DNA of 64,000 nucleotides from contig CABQJJ010000004.1 in NCBI GenBank assembly GCA_902464485.1, positions 17,790 to 81,789 on the forward strand. Direction: 5' to 3'. The position numbers and the translations under genes were made by a program. Of the stretch, positions 10,111 to 17,640 are shown piece by piece; position 1 is the stretch's first letter, and each line of letters starts with the position of its first letter. The DNA is from an uncultured Collinsella sp. (GTDB lineage Bacteria; Actinomycetota; Coriobacteriia; Coriobacteriales; Coriobacteriaceae). The notes below the pieces were generated by a model that saw only the letters and a program-made list of their open reading frames with translations, had not been told where the DNA came from and searched no databases.

Positions 10111-10910
10111 TGGAGGCGTTTTCGTTTGGCAGTTACTATCCGGGGAATAGCGCAATCCACCGTCTGGATCCGCGCACCAAGTTGCTGCTGGGCTTCGTGT
10201 TTCTGATTGCCACGCTCACGGTTGGTAGCTTCCGCGGACTAGTCCCAATTGCGTTTTTTGTCGCGTTGGTTTATGCCGCAGCCAAAGTGCCGCTTCGCCG
10301 CGTCCTGTCATCGATGGCACCGCTGCTGGCGATTGTTGTGGTGGTCGCGGTACTTAATCTGTTTTCCGATCAGAGCGGTCGCATCCTGTGGCAGCTTGGC
10401 TTTTTGCAGGTGAGCGAGGGCTCGCTGCATTCCGCCGGGTTTATGGCGTGTCGCCTGACGTTGATGATGGCCGGCATGAGCGCCATTACACTTACCACGC
10501 CCACGCTCGACCTCACCGCGGGTTTTGAGCGTTTGCTCGCACCATTTGCGCGCGTGGGGCTTCCGGCGCACGAGCTCGGCATGATTATGGGTATCGCGCT
10601 GCGGTTTATGCCGCAATTTGCCACCGAGATGAAACAGACGGCCGATGCGCAGGCAAGCCGCGGCGCGCGCGTGACGGGCGGTCCGCTCGGCGGTGTGCGC
10701 ATGCTCGGCAGTGTGGCGATTCCACTGTTCACCGGCGTTTTCCGTCATGCCGAGACGCTTTCGGCCGCCATGGATGCGCGCTGCTATCACGGCGAGCAGG
10801 GACGCACGCGTCTGCATGCGCTTACGTTTGGCCGCGGGGATGCACTGGCCGCAGTGGCGATGGCGATGCTGGTGGCATGTGTTGTCGTCATCAATCTTCA
10901 ACTTGTCTAA
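10110..10910 (+). CDS. ecfT: ECF transporter transmembrane component EcfT
   Basis: A 266-residue EcfT, the scaffold membrane protein joining the S component to the ATPases. It begins GSYYPGNSAIHRLDPRTKLL, typical of the family, and has several hydrophobic helices. The coupling helices with the Ala-Arg-Gly signature appear in ADAQASRGARV and AMDARCYHGE, which bind the ATPase grooves. The start overlaps the EcfA stop by one base (TAATG), with GAGAGGAGGGC as ribosome site, so all three subunits come from one mRNA under the FMN riboswitch. Confidence 0.95.
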   Translation: MEAFSFGSYYPGNSAIHRLDPRTKLLLGFVFLIATLTVGSFRGLVPIAFFVALVYAAAKVPLRRVLSSMAPLLAIVVVVAVLNLFSDQSGRILWQLGFLQVSEGSLHSAGFMACRLTLMMAGMSAITLTTPTLDLTAGFERLLAPFARVGLPAHELGMIMGIALRFMPQFATEMKQTADAQASRGARVTGGPLGGVRMLGSVAIPLFTGVFRHAETLSAAMDARCYHGEQGRTRLHALTFGRGDALAAVAMAMLVACVVVINLQLV

Positions 10911-10940
10911 GCGCGATTCGAGCGCAAGAAAGGGATTCCT

Positions 10941-11387
10941 ATGACCGACATCGACCGCACAGCGCAACTCGAGCGCGCCTGCACATACCTCAGGCGCATC
11001 CCCGCGTGGTTTTTGGCCACGACTGACGTGAACGATGGGCATCAGCCACGCGTAAGGCCGTTCTCGTTTGCCATGGTCGATGACGGCAAGCTGTGGTTTT
11101 GCACCTCGCGCGACAAGGATGTGTGGGCAGAGCTCGGCGCGAACCCCAAGTTTGAGCTTTCGGGCTGGAAGCCGGGGGAGTGCTGGATCGTATTGACCGG
11201 CGAGGCTACGCTCGAGGACGATGCAGTCGTGAGCGACCGCGTTCGCGAAGCTGGCTTTAAGCACATGGTGGGCATTGGCGAGGACCATGAGAGTGCCAAC
11301 GACGGTCGCCTTGCGTTTTTCTCGGTCCGCAATATCGTCGCACGCTTCTGCGATATCGACGGCAGCGAAGAACATCTGGAGTTCTAG
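10941..11387 (+). CDS. Pyridoxamine 5'-phosphate oxidase-like flavin-binding protein
   Basis: A 148-residue single-domain protein of the PNPOx-like split-barrel fold, a fold that binds FMN or a related cofactor. Seen are RIPAWFLATTDVNDGHQPRVRPF, followed by DGKLWFCTSRDKDVWAEL and a Trp-rich strand region. It lies 30 bases behind ecfT and is probably co-transcribed with the riboflavin transporter, which fits a flavin-using enzyme. The reaction is unknown; relatives are often annotated only as pyridoxamine 5'-phosphate oxidase family. It is a paralogue of the next gene. Confidence 0.75.
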   Translation: MTDIDRTAQLERACTYLRRIPAWFLATTDVNDGHQPRVRPFSFAMVDDGKLWFCTSRDKDVWAELGANPKFELSGWKPGECWIVLTGEATLEDDAVVSDRVREAGFKHMVGIGEDHESANDGRLAFFSVRNIVARFCDIDGSEEHLEF

Positions 11388-11438
11388 CGCGCCTCAAATT
11401 AACTACCCGTTCCGAATTAGCTAGTGACAGGAGGAAAC

Positions 11439-11849
11439 GTGGACGGATTGAATACGGTGCTGGAGTATCTGACGTCGGTGCCGGCGTGGTATCTGGCGAC
11501 GAGTGTGGATGGGCAGCCGCATGTGCGTCCGTTTTCGTTTGCGCAGATTCAGGATGGCAAGCTGTGGTTTGTGACGGCGCGCACCAAAGATGTGTGGCAG
11601 GAGCTGCTGCAAAACCAGCGCTTTGAGGCCACGAGCTGGTGGCCGGGCCATGGCTGGCTCATTTTGCGTGGAGGCGCCGGCTTGGATGACCAGGCTGCCC
11701 CCGATATGCGCGAGGCCGGCTGGAAGCATCTGGAGCGTTTGGGCGAGCATTATGAGGGCGCAGGCGACCCCACGCTCGTCTTCTTTAGCGTCGAGGAGCC
11801 GGAGGCCTTCATCTGCAACCACGACGAATGGGTGCCGATCGAGCTCTAA
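11439..11849 (+). CDS. Second pyridoxamine 5'-phosphate oxidase-like protein
   Basis: A 136-residue paralogue of the preceding protein: TSVPAWYLATSVDGQPHVRPFSF and DGKLWFVTARTKDVWQELL align with the same positions there, so the pair arose by tandem duplication. It is a probable FMN-binding split barrel of unknown reaction. GTG 11439 was chosen because ACAGGAGGAAAC lies directly before it; a GTG at 11424 would begin within that ribosome site. It is the last gene of the apparent riboflavin/flavin cluster and ends before a strong hairpin. Confidence 0.72.
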   Translation: MDGLNTVLEYLTSVPAWYLATSVDGQPHVRPFSFAQIQDGKLWFVTARTKDVWQELLQNQRFEATSWWPGHGWLILRGGAGLDDQAAPDMREAGWKHLERLGEHYEGAGDPTLVFFSVEEPEAFICNHDEWVPIEL

Positions 11850-11895
11850 AAGAGTTCTCCCGCCGGCCCCAACAATTTAAATACCCGTCTGTGTC

Positions 11896-11946
11896 GGGCT
11901 CCACATCGCAACGGTACCGCAAGGTGCACCGGGCGATGTGGGGCCC
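11896..11946 (+). terminator. Large hairpin between the flavin cluster and argC
   Basis: GGGCTCCACATCGC (11896-11909) pairs with GCGATGTGGGGCCC (11933-11946) apart from one G-U pair, and an inner CGGTACC/GGTGCACCG arm extends it. The tail ATTGTTATTTG is only moderately T-rich, so termination is likely but not certain. Confidence 0.55.
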
Positions 11947-11994
11947 ATTGTTATTTGTCAATTCCTTCGCGTGAATGTGTCTGGTTTGTTTCAA

Positions 11995-12029
11995 TGCATG
12001 AATATGCAAAAGATTTGCGTATAAATGCA
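11995..12029 (+). promoter_or_regulatory. Tandem ArgR operators (ARG boxes) before argC
   Basis: Two related palindromes, TGCATGAATATGCA (11995-12008) and TGCGTATAAATGCA (12016-12029), have centres 21 bp apart. That is the spacing of paired ARG boxes bound by one ArgR hexamer in other bacteria. They lie about 90 bases before argC. Arginine-dependent repression of argCJBD is inferred; no argR gene lies in the window. Confidence 0.65.
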
Positions 12030-12115
12030 TCTTTTGGTGCTAAAGTTTCAACCCACTTCATAACGACCGCTGCGAAATGCGCATCGGTGCATAAATCGCA
12101 GACAAGGAGTCTGAT

Positions 12116-13186
12116 ATGTCTTTGAAGGTTGGAATCGTCGGTGCGGCAGGATATGCCGGTGCCGAGCTCATTCGTCTCGTGCTCGGCCATCCCGAGTTTG
12201 AACTTGTTGCCATTACGTCCAATGTCGATGCCGGACAGCCGCTGTTTGCGGTGTACCCGAGCTTTGCCGGCGTGAGCGATCTGAAATTCACCACGCATGA
12301 TGCCCCCGAGCTCAAGACCTGCGACGCTGTCTTTTTGGCCGTGCCGCACACCGCCGCCATGGCGCAGGTGCCCACCCTGCTTGCCGCGGGCGTTTCCTGC
12401 TTTGACCTTTCGGCCGATTATCGCCTGAGCGATCCGGCCGTGTTCGAGGCGTGGTATGCCGCCGAGCACACGAGCCCCGAGCTGCTCAAGACGCGCGCTT
12501 TTGGCCTGCCCGAGCTGTTCTGTCGGGACTTGGAGACCGCCGCATCCGATTATGCTGGCGGCAAGTCCGTGCTGGTTGCCTGCGCCGGTTGCTATCCCAC
12601 CGCAACGAGCCTCGCTGCCGCGCCCGCCGTGCGCGCCGGCTGGGTTGCACAGAGTGGTCCTGTGATCGTTGATGCTATCAGCGGCGTGACGGGCGCCGGT
12701 AAGTCCTGTAACGCCCGCACCCATTTTTGCAGCGCGGACGAGAACCTGGAGGCCTATGGCGTGGGCAAGCATCGTCATACGCCCGAGATCGAGCAGATTC
12801 TTGGCCTGGCCGACCGCATTGTCTTTACGCCGCACCTGGCACCGCTCAAGCGCGGTCTGCTTTCCACGGTGACGATGCCGCTCGCGCCGCAGGCTCTCGA
12901 CACGCTGACTCTTGAGGACGTTGTCGACCATTACAAACAGTTCTACGCCGGACGCAGCTTTGTGCGCGTGCTCGATGCCGGCCGGCAGCCCAAGACAGCT
13001 TCGGTCGTCGGTACCAATGCCGCCCAGATTGGCCTTGCGTTCAACAAGCGCACAGGCGTGCTGGTGGCGACAGGTGCGATCGACAATCTTTGCAAGGGTG
13101 CTGCGGGCCAGGCGGTCCAGTGCGCCAACATCGTCTTTGGTTTTGACGAGCGACGAGGCTTGCCCACAGTGGCGTGCCCGGTGTAG
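12116..13186 (+). CDS. argC: N-acetyl-gamma-glutamyl-phosphate reductase
   Basis: A 356-residue ArgC, reducing N-acetylglutamyl phosphate to the semialdehyde with NADPH, the third step of arginine synthesis. The Rossmann motif is KVGIVGAAGYAGAELIRL at the N-terminus. The catalytic Cys159 lies in ACAGCYPTAT, and the C-terminal domain contains the conserved VGKHRHTPEIEQ, with its active-site His, and FTPHLAPLKRGL. AAGGAGTCTGAT precedes the start. It is the first gene of argCJBD and follows two predicted ArgR operators. Confidence 0.97.
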   Translation: MSLKVGIVGAAGYAGAELIRLVLGHPEFELVAITSNVDAGQPLFAVYPSFAGVSDLKFTTHDAPELKTCDAVFLAVPHTAAMAQVPTLLAAGVSCFDLSADYRLSDPAVFEAWYAAEHTSPELLKTRAFGLPELFCRDLETAASDYAGGKSVLVACAGCYPTATSLAAAPAVRAGWVAQSGPVIVDAISGVTGAGKSCNARTHFCSADENLEAYGVGKHRHTPEIEQILGLADRIVFTPHLAPLKRGLLSTVTMPLAPQALDTLTLEDVVDHYKQFYAGRSFVRVLDAGRQPKTASVVGTNAAQIGLAFNKRTGVLVATGAIDNLCKGAAGQAVQCANIVFGFDERRGLPTVACPV

Positions 13187-13321
13187 CACATTCGATTGTT
13201 AACGATTTAGTAGTCGGGTATCGAGTTGGGCGCCACTTTTAAGCTGGTCTCGTGATTGTGACTGGTATGGCGCTCCGACCGATGCCCACTTTTTATTTGA
13301 TATAAAGGAGCCATGGGGACG

Positions 13322-14590
13322 ATGAATAGAGAGCAGTTCGATATCAAGATTCGCGCCGTCGAGGGTGGCGTTACGGCGGCGGGTGGCTTTAAGGCTGCCG
13401 GTATCCATGCCGGATTTCGCAAGGATCCCGAGCGTTTGGATTATGCACTCGTCGTGCCTAATGAGCCCTGTCCCGGTGCCGGCGTGTTTACGACCAACCG
13501 CTTTTGTGCGGCGCCCGTGCAGGTGAGTCGTGCCAACCTGGGCGGTGCGGACAAGGGCTATGGCATTATCGCCGGTGTTTCAATCAACTCCGGCAACGCG
13601 AATGCCGCCACGGGCGAGACCGGCTTTGCCTGCGCGCGCGAGACGTGCAACATCGCTTCGCAGGTCATCGGCTGTGAACCCCAGCAGATCCTAGTCGCAT
13701 CCACGGGCGTGATCGGACAGATTCTGCCGATCGACACGTTTGAGACGGCCGTTCCGTCCGCCTACAAGGCACTCTCTGCCCATGGCGGTGCCGATGCAGC
13801 CCGTGCCATCATGACGACCGATACGCACTCTAAGGAGTATGCCGTTCGCTACCGCAGTGAGGCTGCGGGTCATGCGGGCAACGCTTATACGGTGGGCGGC
13901 ATGTGCAAGGGCTCGGGCATGATCATGCCCAACATGGCCACCATGATCGCGGTCATCACCACCGATGCCCCCGTCGAGCCGGCGGCGCTCCACACCCTGC
14001 TGCTCTCGACCGTTAAACAGACCTTCAACAAGGTGACGGTCGATTCCGATACCTCGACCAACGACACCTGTATCATGCTTGCATCTGGCGCTGCTGCCGC
14101 AGATGCCGAGCCCATCGTCGAGGGCACTGACGCCTTTGACGAGTTGGCCTTTGCCGTGCACGAGGTGTGCGAGAGCCTGGCGCGCAACATCGCGGCCGAT
14201 GGCGAGGGCGCATCCAAGCTCGTGACGGTTAACGTCACCGGAGCCGCTAACGACGAGGAAGCCGATATCGCTGCCCGTGCCGTCGCCAACTCGCCGCTCG
14301 TCAAGACCTGCATCGCCGGTCACGATTGCAACTGGGGCCGCGTTGCCATGGCGCTCGGCAAGTGTGGCGTGCGGTTTAATCAGGAAGACGTTTCCATCGA
14401 CATGATGGGCATGCCCGTCTGCCGCGGTGGCCTGACCGTTCCCTTTGACGAGGACGAGGCCCTGCGACGTTTTGAGGCGCCCGAGATCGTGATCTCGGCC
14501 GACTTGGGCGCAGGTGACGCGGCAACGACCGTATGGACCTGCGACCTTACACACGAGTACATCTCCATCAACGGTGACTACCGTTCCTAG
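13322..14590 (+). CDS. argJ: Bifunctional glutamate N-acetyltransferase / N-acetylglutamate synthase
   Basis: A 422-residue ArgJ, which moves the acetyl group from N-acetylornithine back to glutamate and closes the acetyl cycle. The precursor self-cleaves at the Ala-Thr bond in the NMATMIAVITTD motif; Thr207 becomes the nucleophile. GSGMIMPN before it and DTSTNDT after it are family signatures. The start is uncertain: AAAGGAG is only 2 bases before ATG 13313 and 11 bases before ATG 13322, and neither spacing is ideal. An ArgJ here explains why no argE is needed. The 135-base gap to argC carries no gene. Confidence 0.95.
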   Translation: MNREQFDIKIRAVEGGVTAAGGFKAAGIHAGFRKDPERLDYALVVPNEPCPGAGVFTTNRFCAAPVQVSRANLGGADKGYGIIAGVSINSGNANAATGETGFACARETCNIASQVIGCEPQQILVASTGVIGQILPIDTFETAVPSAYKALSAHGGADAARAIMTTDTHSKEYAVRYRSEAAGHAGNAYTVGGMCKGSGMIMPNMATMIAVITTDAPVEPAALHTLLLSTVKQTFNKVTVDSDTSTNDTCIMLASGAAAADAEPIVEGTDAFDELAFAVHEVCESLARNIAADGEGASKLVTVNVTGAANDEEADIAARAVANSPLVKTCIAGHDCNWGRVAMALGKCGVRFNQEDVSIDMMGMPVCRGGLTVPFDEDEALRRFEAPEIVISADLGAGDAATTVWTCDLTHEYISINGDYRS

Positions 14591-14671
14591 ATTCCAGGCA
14601 CGCTGCGCATCTTGCCGTGATTGCGGACGGCGAAGCACGGCGCGATAACGTTACGAAAGACGAGGCAGATT

Positions 14672-15652
14672 ATGAAATTCGCACGCGATTGTCGTTCAAG
14701 CGAATCCAACGAAGCAGCCGCGCAGCTGCTGTTCGAAGCGCTGCCGTGGATTAAAAACCTGACAGGCAAGACGGTCGTTATCAAATATGGCGGAGCCGCC
14801 ATGGTCGACGAGCAACTGCGCCGCGACGTGATGAGCGACATCGTCCTGCTCAAGATTATCGGCATGCGTCCCGTCATTGTGCATGGCGGCGGCAAGGCCA
14901 TCAACGAGGCGCTGGGCCATTACGATATGCCCGTCGAGTTTAAGAACGGCCAGCGCGTGACCACGCCGGAGACCATGGATATCGTGCGCGAGGTGCTGGG
15001 CGGCAAGGTTAACCAAGAGCTGGTTGCTGCCATCAATCATCATGGCAACCTGGCTGTGGGCGTGTCGGGCAGTGATGCCGGCACGCTCATCGCCGAGCCG
15101 CTTGACCCCGAGCTCGGCCGCGTGGGCAAAGTGACGCACGTCAACACCGACTATATCGAGCGCTTGCTCGATAGCGAGTACATCCCTGTTATCGCCACGG
15201 TCGCGGCGGGGGAGGACGGCGGCTTCTTCAACATCAACGCCGATACCGCCGCCGGTGCTGTTGCGGCAGCGCTCCACGCGCATAAGGCGATTTTCCTTAC
15301 CGACGTCGACGGCCTATACAAGGACTTTAGCGACAAGGATTCGCTCATCTCCAACCTGACGCTGGATGAGGTTAACGAGATGCTCTACGGCGGCGAGGTC
15401 GACAAGGGCATGATTCCCAAGTTACGCGCGGCTGTCGACGCCCTGACTGCCGGCGTGTTCCGCGCTCACATCATCAACGGCACCACACCGCACTCGCTGC
15501 TTCTGGAGCTGCTGACCGATGCCGGTGTCGGCACCGTGATCCACTCCACCGAGACGGCCTACGAGTTCGATACGCACCCGCATCCGCTTTCGACCTTTGC
15601 GGCGCGCCTGACCGAGAACCTCGACGAGGTCGAGAAGCTCCAGACGGTCTAG
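14672..15652 (+). CDS. argB: Acetylglutamate kinase
   Basis: A 326-residue ArgB of the amino-acid kinase fold, phosphorylating N-acetylglutamate. It has the ATP-site VVIKYGGAAM, the substrate loop VIVHGGGKAINEAL, NINADTAAGAVAAAL, and LTDVDGLYKD with the catalytic Asp. The N-terminal extension before the kinase core (about 30 residues) recalls the helix of arginine-inhibited hexameric ArgB enzymes, so feedback inhibition by arginine is plausible. The ATG at 14672 with GACGAGGCAG upstream was preferred over an earlier in-frame start. Confidence 0.96.
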   Translation: MKFARDCRSSESNEAAAQLLFEALPWIKNLTGKTVVIKYGGAAMVDEQLRRDVMSDIVLLKIIGMRPVIVHGGGKAINEALGHYDMPVEFKNGQRVTTPETMDIVREVLGGKVNQELVAAINHHGNLAVGVSGSDAGTLIAEPLDPELGRVGKVTHVNTDYIERLLDSEYIPVIATVAAGEDGGFFNINADTAAGAVAAALHAHKAIFLTDVDGLYKDFSDKDSLISNLTLDEVNEMLYGGEVDKGMIPKLRAAVDALTAGVFRAHIINGTTPHSLLLELLTDAGVGTVIHSTETAYEFDTHPHPLSTFAARLTENLDEVEKLQTV

Positions 15653-15720
15653 CCGGTTAGAAATCGCCATACCGTTACACCCACAGTCCGCGCCACCTGG
15701 CGCTTAACGAAAGGTATCCC

Positions 15721-17004
15721 ATGTCACTTGCAGCTCAACAATCACTCGAATCTCGTTATGTTATGCACACCTTTGGTCGCTCTCCGGTCGAATTTGTCGA
15801 GGGTCACGGTATGAAACTTACCGGTGATGATGGCCGTGAGTATCTCGATTTTCTTGCAGGTATTGGCGTATGCAGCTTAGGCCACGGCAATCCGGCGGTG
15901 CTGTCGGCGCTCGAAGCTCAGACCAAAAAACTACTGCACGTCTCCAACTACTTCTATATCGAGCAGCGCGGGCAGGTCGCGGCGCTACTGTCCAAGCTCG
16001 CTAACGACGATGTGGATGGCGCGCGTGTGCTTGCCGACGCGATTGTCGCTGGCGACGAAACGACGGCTTCCGCGCTTGGCGTTCCGGCTGCGGGCGAGCA
16101 GGTGTGGGAGACGTTCTTTGCCAACTCCGGTGCCGAGGCCAACGAGGGTTCGATGAAGCTCGCGCGCCTGTACGCCAAGCGTGCCGGCAACGGTGGCAAC
16201 ACCATCGTGTGCATGCGCGGCGGCTTCCATGGCCGCACGCTCGAGACTATTGCCGCCACCATGCAGGATTGGTTGCAGGATAGCTTCCGCCCGCTGCCGG
16301 GCGGCTTTGTGGCATGCACGCCCAACGATGTTGATGAACTGTGCGCAATTTTTAAGCAGCTCGGAAGCGAGATCTGCGCCGTGATGCTCGAGCCGATTCA
16401 GGGCGAGAGCGGTGTGCACCCCATGACCGAGGAGTTTATGGCAGCGGCGCGCGACTTGGCGCACGAGGTGGGCGCCGTGCTTATCGCCGACGAGGTCCAG
16501 TGTGGCGTCTTCCGTTCCGGCAAGCCGTTTGCGTTCCAGACCTATGGCGTGGAGCCCGACATCATGAGCCTTGCCAAGGGTATTGCCGACGGCGTGCCCA
16601 TGGGCGCTGTGGTGGCAAAGAAGGGTATTGCCGACGTCTTTAAGCCCGGCGATCATGGTTCCACCTTTGGCGGTAGCTGCTTGGCAGTCGCGGCGTGCGC
16701 CGCGACGCTCTCCGCGCTTGTGCGCGGCGACTATGCAGAACATGCCGCCAAGGTGAGTGCCTATATGGAGGCAAAGCTCGCCAAGTTACCGCACGTTACC
16801 GAGGTGCGCGGCCGCGGCTTGATGCTCGGCTGCGACCTGGATGGCGCTGCGGGCGATGCGCATGACATTGTTGCCCGAGCGCTGGAGGCCGGTGCCGTGA
16901 TTAACGCGACCGGAGCTCATACGTTGCGTTTCCTGCCGCCACTCGTGTGCGAAGAGGCCGATGTGGACAGCCTAATCGAGATTCTGGCGGGTGTTTTGGC
17001 TTAG
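15721..17004 (+). CDS. argD: Acetylornithine aminotransferase
   Basis: A 427-residue class III PLP aminotransferase making N-acetylornithine from the semialdehyde and glutamate. Motifs: LDFLAGIGVCSLGHGNP, FFANSGAEANEGSMKLAR, MRGGFHGRTLETIAAT, VLIADEVQCGVFRSG and the Schiff-base Lys286 in SLAKGIADGVPMGAV. It is about 30 residues longer than usual: an acidic insertion around residues 95-125 separates the NYFYIEQRGQVA helix from the VWETFFANSGAE strand. It closes the argCJBD operon; argF, argG and argH are not in the window. Confidence 0.95.
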   Translation: MSLAAQQSLESRYVMHTFGRSPVEFVEGHGMKLTGDDGREYLDFLAGIGVCSLGHGNPAVLSALEAQTKKLLHVSNYFYIEQRGQVAALLSKLANDDVDGARVLADAIVAGDETTASALGVPAAGEQVWETFFANSGAEANEGSMKLARLYAKRAGNGGNTIVCMRGGFHGRTLETIAATMQDWLQDSFRPLPGGFVACTPNDVDELCAIFKQLGSEICAVMLEPIQGESGVHPMTEEFMAAARDLAHEVGAVLIADEVQCGVFRSGKPFAFQTYGVEPDIMSLAKGIADGVPMGAVVAKKGIADVFKPGDHGSTFGGSCLAVAACAATLSALVRGDYAEHAAKVSAYMEAKLAKLPHVTEVRGRGLMLGCDLDGAAGDAHDIVARALEAGAVINATGAHTLRFLPPLVCEEADVDSLIEILAGVLA

Positions 17005-17116
17005 CACCATCAGGCATAGCAATTTGGGACGGGTTCCAGACCGTCACGTGCCGGTCGGCGCATGATTGGGCGAACTGGAGCCCGTTTTGCTATCGATTTA
17101 CCATGGCTGGGATAGG

Positions 17117-17340
17117 CCGTGTGCAAAAAGTGGCAAATATGAGTATGGGTATTAACTTCGTAACATATAAATTAGGCACTTTTAGATGAGTTGGGCCACA
17201 TATGTCCAGTTTTGTAGTTAGCAAATTGGCTTAACTGGACTATCGATCGTCGTTCTAATGCCGGATTTGCCTTTTATGACTTCGAAAACGCTGCTACTAA
17301 AAAGGTAGCAGTACTCATATTTGGCATTTTTTGCACACGG
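17117..17340. repeat. 224-bp element with 29-bp terminal inverted repeats (MITE-like)
   Basis: CCGTGTGCAAAAAGTGGCAA and the following bases at 17117-17145 match the reverse complement of 17312-17340 at 27 of 29 positions. The AT-rich interior has nested hairpins (TCCAGTT with AACTGGA; CTGCTAC with GTAGCAG) and no coding frame. The AT content is unlike the flanks. In the 17005-17507 gap this element is the main content. Confidence 0.75.
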
Positions 17341-17464
17341 GTATTCGCCAAGGGTCCATTTCGCCGCCCGCTCCCCGCTTCGCTCCTCGCGTGCTGCGCT
17401 GGAAAACGTTTCGCGTTTCCTCAGCTCCGCACCCTTGCGGGTTCGAATCCCTCTGCACTGGGCA

Positions 17465-17498
17465 CAAAAAAGAAAGGCCCCCATCGCTGGGAGCCTTT
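17465..17498 (-). terminator. Terminator of tRNA-Val
   Basis: Read on the minus strand, AAAGGCTCCCA pairs with TGGGGGCCTTT and is followed by CTTTTTTG. It begins about 10 bases behind the CCA end of tRNA-Val. Confidence 0.85.
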
Positions 17499-17507
17499 TC
17501 AATCAAG

Positions 17508-17583
17508 TGGTGGGCGATGAGGGATTCGAACCCCCAGCCTTGTGCGTGTAAAGCACCTGCGCTAACCGTTGCGCCAATCGCCC
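17508..17583 (-). tRNA. tRNA-Val (anticodon TAC)
   Basis: A full cloverleaf with encoded CCA: acceptor GGGCGAT/ATCGCCC, D arm GCGC/GCGC, anticodon loop TTTACAC giving TAC, and T loop TTCGAAT. One mismatch (G-A) closes the anticodon stem. Confidence 0.95.
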
Positions 17584-17640
17584 GCAGGGATTGAGTATAG
17601 CGGAAACCCTGCGCTGTTCATCGCTAATTCATAACGAAAC

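Noticed and set aside
11850..12115. T-box leader before argC (GGTACCGC at about 11913)
   Set aside because: The short match lacks the full T-box sequence and the upstream stems; the two ArgR-like operators explain regulation better.
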